Both the position numbers and the translations under genes were made by a program. The notes under the pieces were generated by a model. It had not been told where the DNA came from. It searched no databases and was given only the letters and a program-made list of their open reading frames with translations. DNA of 64,000 bases from Micromonospora sp. WMMD882 (GTDB lineage: Bacteria > Actinomycetota > Actinomycetes > Mycobacteriales > Micromonosporaceae), in assembly GCF_027497255.1 (NCBI RefSeq), contig NZ_CP114903.1:1550001-1614000 (forward strand). The letters run 5' to 3'. Of this stretch, positions 8,249 through 17,415 are shown in pieces; position 1 is the stretch's first letter, and every line of letters starts with the position of its first letter.

Positions 8249-8639
8249 TGCCCTGCCGGATACCCGCACATCTCGTTGCTCCCTTTGCTCTGCGCCCTGA
8301 TACGCACCGATTACCCACGGTGATCAGACCCCCAATGCGACACCACCTCACCCTGCCGATGTTTCCCATGCTCAAGCAGAGTGGTGCCGATACGGGTGCA
8401 GAGCAAAGCCTGCGACTGGGTGGACAACCGTCACCTATGGCGTCACACTGCGCAACGAAACGACGGCCAAGCCGGGCGGTCACTACGGGTAGTTGACCCC
8501 AGGTACCGGCGCCCAACGTCACCATCAGCCCGGCACACCGATCCGACCGCCTCTCCGTCGCGAGCGCCCACGGGACACGAGCAGCCGCGCGCCGGGAGCG
8601 GATCGGATCCCAGGCGGTGCGCCGGAGCGGCCCGGTTGG
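8249..8639. other. Intergenic region with long imperfect inverted repeat
   Basis: This stretch of about 390 nt separates a plus-strand hypothetical gene from the 3' end of a minus-strand permease gene. Its GC content is visibly lower than the surroundings in 8250-8400. It holds the 8283-8408 inverted repeat listed separately. I see no convincing coding region. Confidence 0.6.
8283..8408. repeat. Imperfect 26-nt inverted repeat pair
   Basis: Arms 8283-8308 and 8383-8408 match at 21 of 26 positions when one is reverse-complemented. The outer 11 nt (CTTTGCTCTGC / GCAGAGCAAAG) are perfect. The spacer is 74 nt. It could be a MITE-like remnant, a structured RNA or a large hairpin. I see no clear target-site duplication. 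Confidence 0.6.
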
Positions 8640-10748
8640 TCAGCCGCCCACGTGGATGCCGGGTCGACGGGTCGGATCGGGCTCGGCCCTGCGGAGGATC
8701 TCGCGTACCACCGGTGGAGTGTCGCCCCGACCGAGCACCAAATACCGCACCAGATGTGCGACCGGGCTGCCCTCGGACCATTCGAAGTGGCAGTGCGGGC
8801 GTACCCCGGCGCCGTCCCGCAGCGCCAGCAGGATCGCCGCGATGGCGTTCGGGGTGGCCGGGCTGCCGGCGCGCAACACCCGGTACCCGGCCACCTCCAC
8901 CCCGCGTACCCGCAGCACGTCCCGGAATCCCGACGGGTCGGTCACGTCGATCTCCAGGAAGAGGACGTCGGTCGCGCCGGGCACCGGGTTCATCGCGCGC
9001 TGCCCCCGCTCCTTGAGCGTGTACTCCTTCGCCGAGCCGGGGCCACGCTTGTGGGCGATCAGGTGCAACCGGCCGCTACGCCGCAGCGAATCGGTGACGA
9101 ACCGGCGGGCGGCCTCGTCGAAGTCGACCCGGTCGGCACGCAGCTCGGTGGTCCGGGAGACCCGGGACACCAGCGACACCACGATGATCGCGGCGATGAA
9201 CAGCGCCGAGATGGCGATCCCGTCCGGCTTGGCCACCACGTTCTCGACCAGCGCGTACAGCAGGACCACGGTGAGCACGGCGTAGCCGGCCACCAGCCGA
9301 CGGCGTCGGCGGCGCAGCGCGGAGATGGTGACCGCCACCGCCGCGGAGACCAGCATCGCCAGGATGCCGGTGGCGTACGCGCCGGCCTGCGCGGTGACGG
9401 ACGCCCCGAAGGCCACCGTGATCGCCACGCTGACCAGCGTGTAGACGATCACCACCGGGCGCACCGCCCGTCCCCACTCCGGCGCCATCCCGTACGACGG
9501 AAGGTACCGCGGCACGATGTTGATCAGCCCGGCCATCGCCGAGGCCCCGGCGAACCACAGGATGAGCACGCTGCTGACGTCGTACGCGGTGCCGAAGAGC
9601 TCACCGAGGCGCTGGTGGGCCAGGTACGCCAGGGCCCGCCCCTCGGCCGCGCCGCCCGGCCGCAGCTCCGTCTCGGGAACCAGCAGGGTGGTCACCAGGC
9701 TGGTGCTGACCAGGTAGCCCGACATGATCAGGGCGGCGGTGGTGAGCAGGCGGCGGGTGTTGCGGATCCGGGCCCGCAACCGCTGCCCGGGATCCTCCCC
9801 GGCGCCGGCCACCAACGGCATCATGCTCACCCCGGTCTCGAACCCGGACAGCCCCAGCACCAGCAGCGGGAACGCGAGCACGGCGGTGACCAGTACGTCG
9901 CCCGGCCCACCGAGCGCGCCGACCGCGCCCCACCAGTCCCGCAGCACCTGCCCGTCGGCGGCGACCGCAGCCAGCCCGGATCCCACCACGACCGCGTTGA
10001 GCAGCAGGAAGGCCACCACCAGCGGGACGGCGACGCCGACCGCCTCCCGGAAGCCGAGCAGGAACACCCCGCCGAGGACGAGCAGCAGCGCGACGGTCAC
10101 CAGCACCGCGACGGTCCGGCCGGCGAGCGCCGCCGGCAGGTACGGGTTCTCCAGCAGGTGCACGGTAGCGTCGGCGGCGGAGAGGGTGATCGTGATGATC
10201 CACGAGGTGGCGACGAAACCGAGCAGCACCAGGACGAAGAGCTTGCCGCGCCAGAACGGCAGCAGCCGTTCCAGCATCGCCACCGAGCCCTGACCGTGCG
10301 GGCTCTCCCCGGCCACCCGCCGGTACATCGGCAGCATGCCGGCCAGGGTCAGCGCCACGATCGCCAGGGTCGCCAGCGGGGAGAGCACCCCGGCGGCGAG
10401 CACCGCGATCCCCGGCAGGTACGACAGGGTGGAGAAGTAGTCGACCCCGGTCAGGCACATCACCCGCCACCACGGGTGGGCCCGGACGCTGCCCTCCCCC
10501 GCCTCCGGCCCGGCCGGCTGGACGAAGTGCCGGAACATCCACCGCCGCAGCGGCCCCGGCGGCGGGTCGGCCCGGCTCGGGACCTCGACGTGGTCCGGCA
10601 GGACGCGCCCGTCGTCGCGGCCCGGAACCCAGCCGGGCGGACGGCCACCGGCAGCCGGGTCGGGTCGACGCCGCGCCGTGGCCGGGTCGGGTCGACGCCG
10701 CACCTCGGTACGCCGGACCTGTCCCCCGTTGCGCCGCCGGTTCGCCAT
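8640..10748 (-). CDS. APC-superfamily amino acid permease
   Basis: This 702-residue integral membrane protein has a 75-residue basic, Pro-rich cytoplasmic N terminus, then about 12 hydrophobic segments (from [20 protein letters not shown] to IVVSLVSRV, roughly residues 95-545), and a soluble C-terminal domain of about 150 residues. It belongs to the APC-type cation-coupled permeases; actinobacterial homologues are annotated as APC family permeases of unknown substrate. The N terminus contains a nearly tandem 27-nt duplication (copies at 10654 and 10681) encoding RRRPDP-type units. It is unlinked to the biosynthetic genes by operon structure. A 153-nt gap separates it from the DUF5995 gene. 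Confidence 0.88.
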   Translation of the reverse strand: MANRRRNGGQVRRTEVRRRPDPATARRRPDPAAGGRPPGWVPGRDDGRVLPDHVEVPSRADPPPGPLRRWMFRHFVQPAGPEAGEGSVRAHPWWRVMCLTGVDYFSTLSYLPGIAVLAAGVLSPLATLAIVALTLAGMLPMYRRVAGESPHGQGSVAMLERLLPFWRGKLFVLVLLGFVATSWIITITLSAADATVHLLENPYLPAALAGRTVAVLVTVALLLVLGGVFLLGFREAVGVAVPLVVAFLLLNAVVVGSGLAAVAADGQVLRDWWGAVGALGGPGDVLVTAVLAFPLLVLGLSGFETGVSMMPLVAGAGEDPGQRLRARIRNTRRLLTTAALIMSGYLVSTSLVTTLLVPETELRPGGAAEGRALAYLAHQRLGELFGTAYDVSSVLILWFAGASAMAGLINIVPRYLPSYGMAPEWGRAVRPVVIVYTLVSVAITVAFGASVTAQAGAYATGILAMLVSAAVAVTISALRRRRRRLVAGYAVLTVVLLYALVENVVAKPDGIAISALFIAAIIVVSLVSRVSRTTELRADRVDFDEAARRFVTDSLRRSGRLHLIAHKRGPGSAKEYTLKERGQRAMNPVPGATDVLFLEIDVTDPSGFRDVLRVRGVEVAGYRVLRAGSPATPNAIAAILLALRDGAGVRPHCHFEWSEGSPVAHLVRYLVLGRGDTPPVVREILRRAEPDPTRRPGIHVGG

Positions 10749-10901
10749 TGGCCTCCCCTCCCACCCCTACACGGTAGGTGGCAAAAGACGCGGATCGGCA
10801 AGATCTACCGGATACCGCTCTGGGTCGGTCATCCGTCGACGCCGACGCCCCGTCGGACGGCAGCGACGGAGGCGTCGAACGCCGCGCGGCGCGGCCGGCG
10901 G

Positions 10902-11672
10902 CTATTGGAGCAGCGCCCCGAGGGGCGAGAGCAGCAGCCGGCCGAGCCGGGCGGCGGTGTCGTCGAGCCGGGCCCGCTCCCCCTCCCGGGCGAGGGTGTC
11001 GTGCCGTACCCGCCAGATCCGCTGCGCGTTGCGCCACGCCACGTCCCGGGTGTACTCCACCAGCCCACCCTGGTACCAGTCGTCGAGGTTGCCGTTGAGG
11101 GTGTCGATGATCAACTGCCAGCGGTCCAGGTAGCCCCGCCGCAACACCGGGATCGACTCGGCGAAGATCTCGTTGATCTGGAGGTAGTCCCGGTGCTGGT
11201 CGCTGCCGTCGACCGGCTCGGACTCCAGGTGGTCGAACGTGGTCACCAGGGCGAACGGCAGATCGAAGTTGATGTGCGCGTTGACCCCCGCCGCCGCCGA
11301 CGGCAACGGCCGGGCGTCCGGGCCCTGCATCCGCTCCAGGATGCAGGTCCAGGCCTGCGGCGTGCCCGGGCTGCCCTCGGTCCACAGCCGCAGCGCGTCG
11401 AAGTACCGGGCGGCGAACTCCACGTCGAGCCGGGACAGGAACGCCGGGTCGGCGAAGCTGCCGTCGTACAGCCGCTCCAGCACCTTCTCGGTGATCGTCA
11501 GGTACAGCCCGTTGAAGTCCGCCAACGGGCAACTGGCCTGCAACGGAGGCAGGCGCACCAGGACGTCCTGCAACTTGGTGAGGTGGTCGACCACGGCCGG
11601 CACGTCAGCGGGATGCTCGGCGAGCAGGTCGACGATGTCCTGGTGGACCGGACCCCAGACCGATTCGGTCAT
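10902..11672 (-). CDS. DUF5995 family protein
   Basis: This 256-residue, soluble, largely alpha-helical protein carries GVNAHINFDLPFAL and LDRWQLIIDTLNGNLDDWYQGG, features I associate with the actinobacterial DUF5995 family. The conserved His/Asn/Asp residues hint at metal binding or catalysis, but no function is established to my knowledge. The ATG start lies close to the 5' end of the open frame and is followed by MTESVWGPVH. It stands alone between the permease and the LuxR-type regulator. Confidence 0.75.
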   Translation of the reverse strand: MTESVWGPVHQDIVDLLAEHPADVPAVVDHLTKLQDVLVRLPPLQASCPLADFNGLYLTITEKVLERLYDGSFADPAFLSRLDVEFAARYFDALRLWTEGSPGTPQAWTCILERMQGPDARPLPSAAAGVNAHINFDLPFALVTTFDHLESEPVDGSDQHRDYLQINEIFAESIPVLRRGYLDRWQLIIDTLNGNLDDWYQGGLVEYTRDVAWRNAQRIWRVRHDTLAREGERARLDDTAARLGRLLLSPLGALLQ

Positions 11673-11778
11673 CTTTCCTCCACTGTGCTCCTGCGGCGCC
11701 CCCGGGTCGCCGCCGGTGCCCAGCCTGGCAGCCGAGCAGAGCTCGCGGATCAGTAGAACGACGTATCCCTCGCCGACC

Positions 11779-14754
11779 TCAGCGGGGCCGGTGCCGCAGG
11801 TGGATCGCGCTGGCCTGGACCCTCGTCCGGACCTGGAGCTTGTCGAAGATGTGCGACACGTGCACGCCGATGGTGCGTTCGCTGATGAACAGCCGCTGGC
11901 CGATCTCCCGGTTGGTCAGCCCCTCGGCCACCAGGGCCAGCACCTCCCGCTCACGCGGGGTCAGCACCGCCAGCTCGTCGGGCGCCGGCTCGGGCGGCGG
12001 CGCGTCGGCCACCTCGGTGGCCGTCCGCACCGACACCCGGGCCCGGGTCGCCAGCGCCAGGATCTCCTCGCTCAACGGCCGGGCGCCCAACGACTGGGCC
12101 ATCTCGTACGCCTCCCGCAGCAGAGCGGCCGGCACCGGGTCACGGGTACGCCGGGCCAGCAGCGCCTCGGCCTGCCGCAGCCGGGCGTACGCCGCCGGGT
12201 AGGGCTGGTTGCGCCGGTCCCACACCCGGGCCGCGTGCGCCCACAGCTCGGGGTCGCCGGGGCCGTCGAGCCGACCGACCTCGGCGTCGCAGAGCGCCAG
12301 GAACGCCTCGACCACGTCGCGCACCGGTCGGGCGGCCTGGGCGCTCTTGCGACGGACCCGGTCGGCGATCTCCCGCAGCCGCCGGACCGCCGTCTCGTCC
12401 ACCGGGACGGTCCGATTCGCGTACGCCTCCGCCTCGGCCCGCAACCCGTGCCAGACCAGCGTGCCCAGCAGCACGATGTCGTCCGAGCGGCTCTCGGTCA
12501 GCCCCCGGGCCACCGCGTGCCGCGCCTCCGCGTGCCGCCCCTGCCACATGGCCAGCCCGGCCCGGAGGGTCAGCATCGGCAGCACGTGCCGGGCCGAGCC
12601 GCCCCCGGCCAGCAGGGTGGCCACCGCCTCCAGATCCCGGTCGGCGGCGTCCACGTCGCCGTACCCGACGGAGAGTCGGCAGCGGGCCAGCAGCAGCTCC
12701 GCGGCGTCCGCGCCGGACGGCCGGTGGCGCAGCGCGGCGGCGATGACCTTCTCCGCCTCGGCCCACTGGCCGACCCGGAACAGCCCGTTCGCGGCGGTGG
12801 CCAGCAACCGGGTCTCCGAGGTACGGCCCTTGCCCAGCTCGGCGACCCGCTCCGCGCCCCGGCGGGCCACCACCACGCCCTCCTCCACGTTGAGCGACTC
12901 GGTCAGCAGGGTGGCCAGGTGGAAGTACGCGAGCTCGACGTCGCCCGGCCGGCCGGACCGCTCGGCGGTCTCCAACGCCTCCCGGACCACCGCCAGACCG
13001 GCGTCCGGATCCTCCAGGCGCGCCTCGCTGAAGCCGAGAGCGGAGCTGGCCACCACCCTCGCCGTCGAGGTCGGCGTCTCCACCGACACCACCGGCACGC
13101 CGTCCACCGACGCTGCCGGAGTGGCCGTCTCCACCGCCGCCGCCAGCTCCAGCGCCGTCCGGGCCTGCCGGTTGGCCTCGGCGTACCGACCGAGTTGCAG
13201 CAGCAGCTCCGCCAGACGGGCGGCCGCGCCGGCCCGTTCGTGCGGGGAGCAGTCCGCAGCGGCCAGGGCCCGCTGGTACTCCTCCTCGGCCAGCGCGGAG
13301 CGACCGGCGGCGGCGAGATAGCGCGCCCGCCGGATGTGCAGGGCGCAGGTCGGCGCGCCGGGCAGGCCGGCCCGCTCCTCCAGCAGGGCCAGCGCGCGGG
13401 CGTGCTCACCACAGTGGTGGGCCGCCTCCGCGGCCTTCTCCAGCAGGGTCACCCGCTGCTCGTGCCCCGGGCCGGTGACCGCCGCCGCCTCCAGCGCGAT
13501 CGACCAGTGCCGGTGCGCCTCGGCGTACCCGTGCAGCCGCTCGGCCTCCTCGGCCGCGGCCACCGCCGCCCGCAGGGCCCGGGCCGGCTCGCCGGCCCGC
13601 CGCCAGTGGTGGGCCAGCCGCGCCTGGTGCAACTGGGGCGGCCCGTCCACCGCCCGGGGCCGGTGCGACGGCGGCGGACCGGCGGCCAACGCCTCGGCGT
13701 ACCGCCGGTGCAGGGCCGCGCGTTCGGCCGGAAGCAGCTCGTGCACCAGCACCTCGGCGACCAGCCGGTGCCGGAGCTGGTACGCGTCCTCGGCGTCGAT
13801 CAGCAGCCGATGGTCCCGGGCCGCCCGGACCGCCTCCAGGAGCTCGTTCTCCGGCAACGGGACCACCCGGGCCAGCAGCCAGTGCTCCACCGGCTCCACG
13901 CCGGCCGCGACCGCGCGCACCACCTCGTGGGCGTGCGCCGGCAACGCGTCCACCCGGTCGAGGAAGATCTCCCGCAGGGTGACCGGTATCCCGTCACGCC
14001 CGTCCCGCAGGTCCCGGGCCAGCTCCTCCACCAGGAACGGGTTGCCGCCGCTGCGCCGCCACACCCGCTCGGCCGCGTCGGTGGTCAGCGGCCGACCCAC
14101 GATCGCCGCGGCGAGCTGGTCGGTCTCGGCCCGGCCCAGCGGCCCCAGGTCGAGCACCCGCACCGAACGCAGCCGACGCAGCTCGGTCAGCACCCGGCGC
14201 AGCGGGTGCGCGCCCTGCAACGCCTCGGCGCGGATCGCGGCCAGCACCGAGAGCTGGATGTCACCGAGCCCGGCCAGCAGGTACAGCAGGAGCTGCCGGG
14301 TGCTGCGGTCCACCCACTGCAGATCGTCGAGGACCAACACCAGCGGTCGCCCCTCGGCGATCAGGTGCAGCCCCCGTGACACCCGTTCCAGCAGGGTGCC
14401 CGCGCCGTCGCTGCCCGGGGTCTCGTCGGCGAACATCTGCAGCAGGCCGCGTACCGCCGAGGAGGCGCGGGCGTGGGACGCCTCGTTCTCGAAGCGGCGC
14501 AACGCCTGCAGCAGCGGATGCAGCGGGGAGGCGTCGCCGATGTCCAGGCAGCTCCCGGTGAGCACCACCGCGCCGGCCGTCCGCAGCCCGCCGGCCACCT
14601 CGCCGAGCAGGCGACTCTTCCCGACGCCGCTCTCGCCGTTGACGAAGACCGCGGCGGTCTGCCCCTGGGGCACCCCGTCGAGCAGGGCGGCGCGCACCAT
14701 CGCCACCGCGTCCGCCCGGCCGACGAGCGGTGCGGTGTCCACATCGCTGGCCAT
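11779..14754 (-). CDS. LuxR-family (LAL) ATPase transcriptional regulator
   Basis: This protein of about 991 residues has three parts. The N-terminal AAA/NTPase domain has Walker A NGESGVGKSR and a Walker B-like LVLVLDDLQWVD. The long middle is helical and TPR/MalT-like. The C terminus is a LuxR helix-turn-helix (LTPREREVLALVAEGLTNRE). Such LAL regulators sense a ligand through the ATPase/TPR part and activate metabolic or antibiotic genes. I chose ATG 14754 (MASDVDTAPLVGR) because family members begin just before the LVGR motif. ATG 14790 is equally possible, as neither has a strong ribosome binding site. It is divergent from the cyclase/ATPase gene. Confidence 0.88.
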   Translation of the reverse strand: MASDVDTAPLVGRADAVAMVRAALLDGVPQGQTAAVFVNGESGVGKSRLLGEVAGGLRTAGAVVLTGSCLDIGDASPLHPLLQALRRFENEASHARASSAVRGLLQMFADETPGSDGAGTLLERVSRGLHLIAEGRPLVLVLDDLQWVDRSTRQLLLYLLAGLGDIQLSVLAAIRAEALQGAHPLRRVLTELRRLRSVRVLDLGPLGRAETDQLAAAIVGRPLTTDAAERVWRRSGGNPFLVEELARDLRDGRDGIPVTLREIFLDRVDALPAHAHEVVRAVAAGVEPVEHWLLARVVPLPENELLEAVRAARDHRLLIDAEDAYQLRHRLVAEVLVHELLPAERAALHRRYAEALAAGPPPSHRPRAVDGPPQLHQARLAHHWRRAGEPARALRAAVAAAEEAERLHGYAEAHRHWSIALEAAAVTGPGHEQRVTLLEKAAEAAHHCGEHARALALLEERAGLPGAPTCALHIRRARYLAAAGRSALAEEEYQRALAAADCSPHERAGAAARLAELLLQLGRYAEANRQARTALELAAAVETATPAASVDGVPVVSVETPTSTARVVASSALGFSEARLEDPDAGLAVVREALETAERSGRPGDVELAYFHLATLLTESLNVEEGVVVARRGAERVAELGKGRTSETRLLATAANGLFRVGQWAEAEKVIAAALRHRPSGADAAELLLARCRLSVGYGDVDAADRDLEAVATLLAGGGSARHVLPMLTLRAGLAMWQGRHAEARHAVARGLTESRSDDIVLLGTLVWHGLRAEAEAYANRTVPVDETAVRRLREIADRVRRKSAQAARPVRDVVEAFLALCDAEVGRLDGPGDPELWAHAARVWDRRNQPYPAAYARLRQAEALLARRTRDPVPAALLREAYEMAQSLGARPLSEEILALATRARVSVRTATEVADAPPPEPAPDELAVLTPREREVLALVAEGLTNREIGQRLFISERTIGVHVSHIFDKLQVRTRVQASAIHLRHRPR

Positions 14755-14941
14755 GGCACGCAGCCTAGTGGCACTCGCTGAGGGGTTCATAAGGGTAAAT
14801 CCAACCTGTGGTACTCCCCGCGTCGTCATTACGACTAAATGGTTGCTGTACGCCGACATACGTCGTTCGGCAGATCCGCCGTCGACCCGCTGGTGGGAAT
14901 CTCCAGAAGTCGTCCGACACCACGGGGGAAAGGTGAGCGCG

Positions 14942-16774
14942 ATGCCTCTCAGCACAGTCACCCAGCAGGCAGCACCGACGATGATCGTGGAGCCACGATG
15001 GCCGGTGCCGGAGGAACGCCGCACGGTCAGCGTCCTCTTCGCCGACATCGTCGGCTCGACCAGGCTGGTCGACCGGCTCGACCCGGAGGACGTCCGGGCC
15101 CTGCAACGGGACTACTTCGACACCATCGCGACAGTGCTGCGCCGGTGGAACGGGGTGGTCGAAAAGTACATCGGGGACGCCGTCATGGCCCTGTTCGGCG
15201 GGACGGACTCCGACGGCTTCGACGCGTACCGGGCGGTGCGCGCGGGGCTGGAGATCCAGCGGACGCTGGACCGCCGGCTCCTCGCCGGCGGCGTCGCGGT
15301 GCGGATCCGGGTCGGGGTCGCCACCGGCGAGGCCCTGGTCGACCTGGCCGCCGTCCACGACGGCGGGCACGCGGCGGTCAGTGGCGCGGTGGTCACCCTG
15401 GCGGCCCGCCTCCAGGAGCACGCCCCGCACGGCGCGGTCGTGGTCTGCGCGGCCACCCGGCGGGCCACCGCCGACCTGGTCGGCTACCGACGCCTGCCCG
15501 CGGTGACGATGGCGGGCAAGGACCTGCCGACCGACCTCTGGCAGGCCGGGGTGGACGCGCCGACCCGCCCGGCCGGTGGGGAGCCGCCGCTGATCGGCCG
15601 GCGGCGGGAGCTGGCCACCATCCGCGACCACCTGGTGCGGGCGATCAGGGGCCGGGCCCCGGGCTGGCTGACGCTGGTCGGGCCGGACGGCATCGGCCGG
15701 ACCCGGCTGCTCGCCGAGACGACCCGGGCGGTACGGCGGGTCGACGGCCTATCGGTGCGCTGGTGCCGGACGCAGTGCCCGCCCGGCCCGGAGGCTCCGC
15801 TGGCCCCGGTCGCCGGCCTGGTGCGGCACGTCGCCGGCATCACCACCGAGGACACCCCGGACACGGCTCGGCGACGGCTGGCCGACGCGTGCGCTCCGCT
15901 GGTGCCGGCGGGTCTGCTGACGGCGACCGTGGCGGCGCTGGACACGCTGCTCACCGGAGGCGAGGACCCCGCCGGTCAGGGGCTCCAGCGGGGGCTGGAG
16001 GTCCTGCTCGGCCTCGCCAGCCGGCAGCCGGTGGTGGTCGCGGTGGACGACGTGGACCGGGCCGGGCCCGAGGTGAGCCGGTTCCTGCACCGGCTGCACG
16101 CCGCCGCGACCGCCCGGCGGCTGCCGCTGGTCGTCCTGGTCACCCACCACCCGGACGGGGCCGACCTGATCCCGCTCGGCGCCGCGAACCGCCGCCACCG
16201 GGTCACCGTCGCGCCGTTGGGCGCCGTCGACACCGGCCGCCTGCTGCGGCACCTGCTCGGCGACGGCAGCGCCGAGCAGGTTGCCCGGCTGCTGCCGCTG
16301 GTCGGTGGCAACCCCGGCTACGCCCGTGCCTACGCCGGGCGGGCGGCCGACGGCTGGCCCGAGGCGGGCGAGCCGCCGGTGCCGGAGGAGGTCCACCGCT
16401 GGGCCGCCGCCCGGCTCGACCGGCTCGACGGCGTCGGCCGGGCCGTGCTGATGGCCGGCGCGGCGTTCGGGCCGGGGTTCTCCGCCGAGGATCTCGCGCG
16501 CCTGCTCGACGTGCCGGCGGAGACGCTGCCGTCGACGCTGCGGGAGCTGGTCGGGCGGGGCCTGCTGGTCTGGCGTTCCGCCCGGCAGTGCTACGACCTC
16601 GCCGACCGGACGCTGGCCCGGGTCGCGTACGAGCGGCTGCCCCGCACGGTGCGGGCGGAGTTCCACCGCCGCGCCGAGTCCGTCTCCCGGGCGGACGCCG
16701 GCCGGCCCGCCCGGCTGGCCGGCGCCACGGCCCCACCGACCGTGCCCCGGCTGGTCGTCGCGGCGGCGGCCTGA
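14942..16774 (+). CDS. Class III cyclase-domain / AAA-ATPase signalling protein
   Basis: This 610-residue protein begins with a class III adenylate/guanylate cyclase domain (residues about 28-195). Both metal aspartates are present (D35 in LFADIVGST, D79 in YIGDAVMALFG), as are K75 and R156. The usual transition-state Asn of the VNxAARL motif is Thr152 (VVTLAARLQ). An ATPase domain of about 400 residues follows. Its P-loop reads GPDGIGRT, with Arg253 in place of the essential Lys, while a Walker B-like VVVAVDDVD is intact. Cyclase-ATPase proteins are common actinobacterial regulators; this one may be enzymatically weak and act as a sensor. AAAGGTGA precedes ATG 14942. No HTH is present. Confidence 0.87.
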   Translation: MPLSTVTQQAAPTMIVEPRWPVPEERRTVSVLFADIVGSTRLVDRLDPEDVRALQRDYFDTIATVLRRWNGVVEKYIGDAVMALFGGTDSDGFDAYRAVRAGLEIQRTLDRRLLAGGVAVRIRVGVATGEALVDLAAVHDGGHAAVSGAVVTLAARLQEHAPHGAVVVCAATRRATADLVGYRRLPAVTMAGKDLPTDLWQAGVDAPTRPAGGEPPLIGRRRELATIRDHLVRAIRGRAPGWLTLVGPDGIGRTRLLAETTRAVRRVDGLSVRWCRTQCPPGPEAPLAPVAGLVRHVAGITTEDTPDTARRRLADACAPLVPAGLLTATVAALDTLLTGGEDPAGQGLQRGLEVLLGLASRQPVVVAVDDVDRAGPEVSRFLHRLHAAATARRLPLVVLVTHHPDGADLIPLGAANRRHRVTVAPLGAVDTGRLLRHLLGDGSAEQVARLLPLVGGNPGYARAYAGRAADGWPEAGEPPVPEEVHRWAAARLDRLDGVGRAVLMAGAAFGPGFSAEDLARLLDVPAETLPSTLRELVGRGLLVWRSARQCYDLADRTLARVAYERLPRTVRAEFHRRAESVSRADAGRPARLAGATAPPTVPRLVVAAAA

Positions 16775-16788
16775 CCGAGCGGCGCGAC

Positions 16789-16834
16789 GACCAGGTCCGC
16801 CCGTCGGCGGAGGGGAGGACGGGCGGACCTGGTC
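16789..16834. terminator. Bidirectional terminator between convergent genes
   Basis: A 17-bp perfect inverted repeat (16789-16805 / 16818-16834) with a 12-nt loop lies between the stop of the cyclase/ATPase gene at 16774 and the convergent hydrolase stop at 16833. Confidence 0.85.
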
Positions 16835-17411
16835 AGCCGGAGGCGGGGGTCAGCGGCAGCGACTCCCGGACCCGTCGCCAGAGCAGCGCGGTCTCGGCCG
16901 GCGCGTGCTCCGGCAGGTCCGGGTCGGTGAAGAGGTGGGCGACGCCCGGATAGCGGCACACCTCGACCCGGGCGCCGGCCGAGGTCAGTCGCCGCTGCCA
17001 GGCGGTCACCTCGTCGGGCGGGTCGTACGGGTCGGGGTCGGCGATGTGCAGGCGCACCGGCAGGCCGACCCGGACCGCCTCGGGCGTGCCGCCGGTGCCG
17101 TGCAGGAGCAGCAGGCCGGCGGCGGCGGGGCGCTCGGCCAGCAGCGCCCCGGCCACCCCGGCGCCCATCGACAGACCGGCCAGCACCGTGTCGGCGGGCA
17201 GGTCACGCGCCGCCGCCCGGGCCCGCTCCAGGACGGTGTCCAGACCGATCCGGTCCAGCAGCGCGAAGCCCTCCTCGACGGTCCCGACCGGCGGCACGCC
17301 GTACAGGTCCGGGGTGACCACCCGGTGACCGGCGGCGCGCAGCAGGTCGGCGGCGGCCAGCACCGCCGGACGCAGCCCGTACACCGAGTGGAACAGCACG
17401 ATCTGCCTCAT
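16833..17411 (-). CDS. Dienelactone hydrolase family protein
   Basis: This 192-residue alpha/beta hydrolase has a nucleophile-elbow serine in GLSMGAG, a candidate acid residue near HIADPDPYDPP and a histidine in GVAHLF, which together match the dienelactone hydrolase family. The usual family nucleophile is Cys; serine here suggests an esterase/lipase-like subgroup. I chose the ATG at 17411 (MRQIVLFHSVYGL) because it begins the first beta strand. The open frame extends 26 residues further, into the preceding oxidoreductase gene. The start lies 4 nt beyond the oxidoreductase stop, so the two are co-transcribed. Substrate unknown. Confidence 0.85.
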   Translation of the reverse strand: MRQIVLFHSVYGLRPAVLAAADLLRAAGHRVVTPDLYGVPPVGTVEEGFALLDRIGLDTVLERARAAARDLPADTVLAGLSMGAGVAGALLAERPAAAGLLLLHGTGGTPEAVRVGLPVRLHIADPDPYDPPDEVTAWQRRLTSAGARVEVCRYPGVAHLFTDPDLPEHAPAETALLWRRVRESLPLTPASG

Positions 17412-17415
17412 CCGG

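Noticed and set aside
7923..8300. Overlapping alternative plus-strand gene in place of 7910-8248
   Set aside because: Its start lacks a ribosome binding site and its translation is Arg/Pro/Thr/Ser-rich; the 7910 start has a consensus AGGAGG.
8493..11756. Plus-strand open frame of over 1000 codons across the permease and DUF5995 genes
   Set aside because: It has the same shadow composition, with no motif. The minus strand encodes a membrane protein with clear hydrophobic segments.
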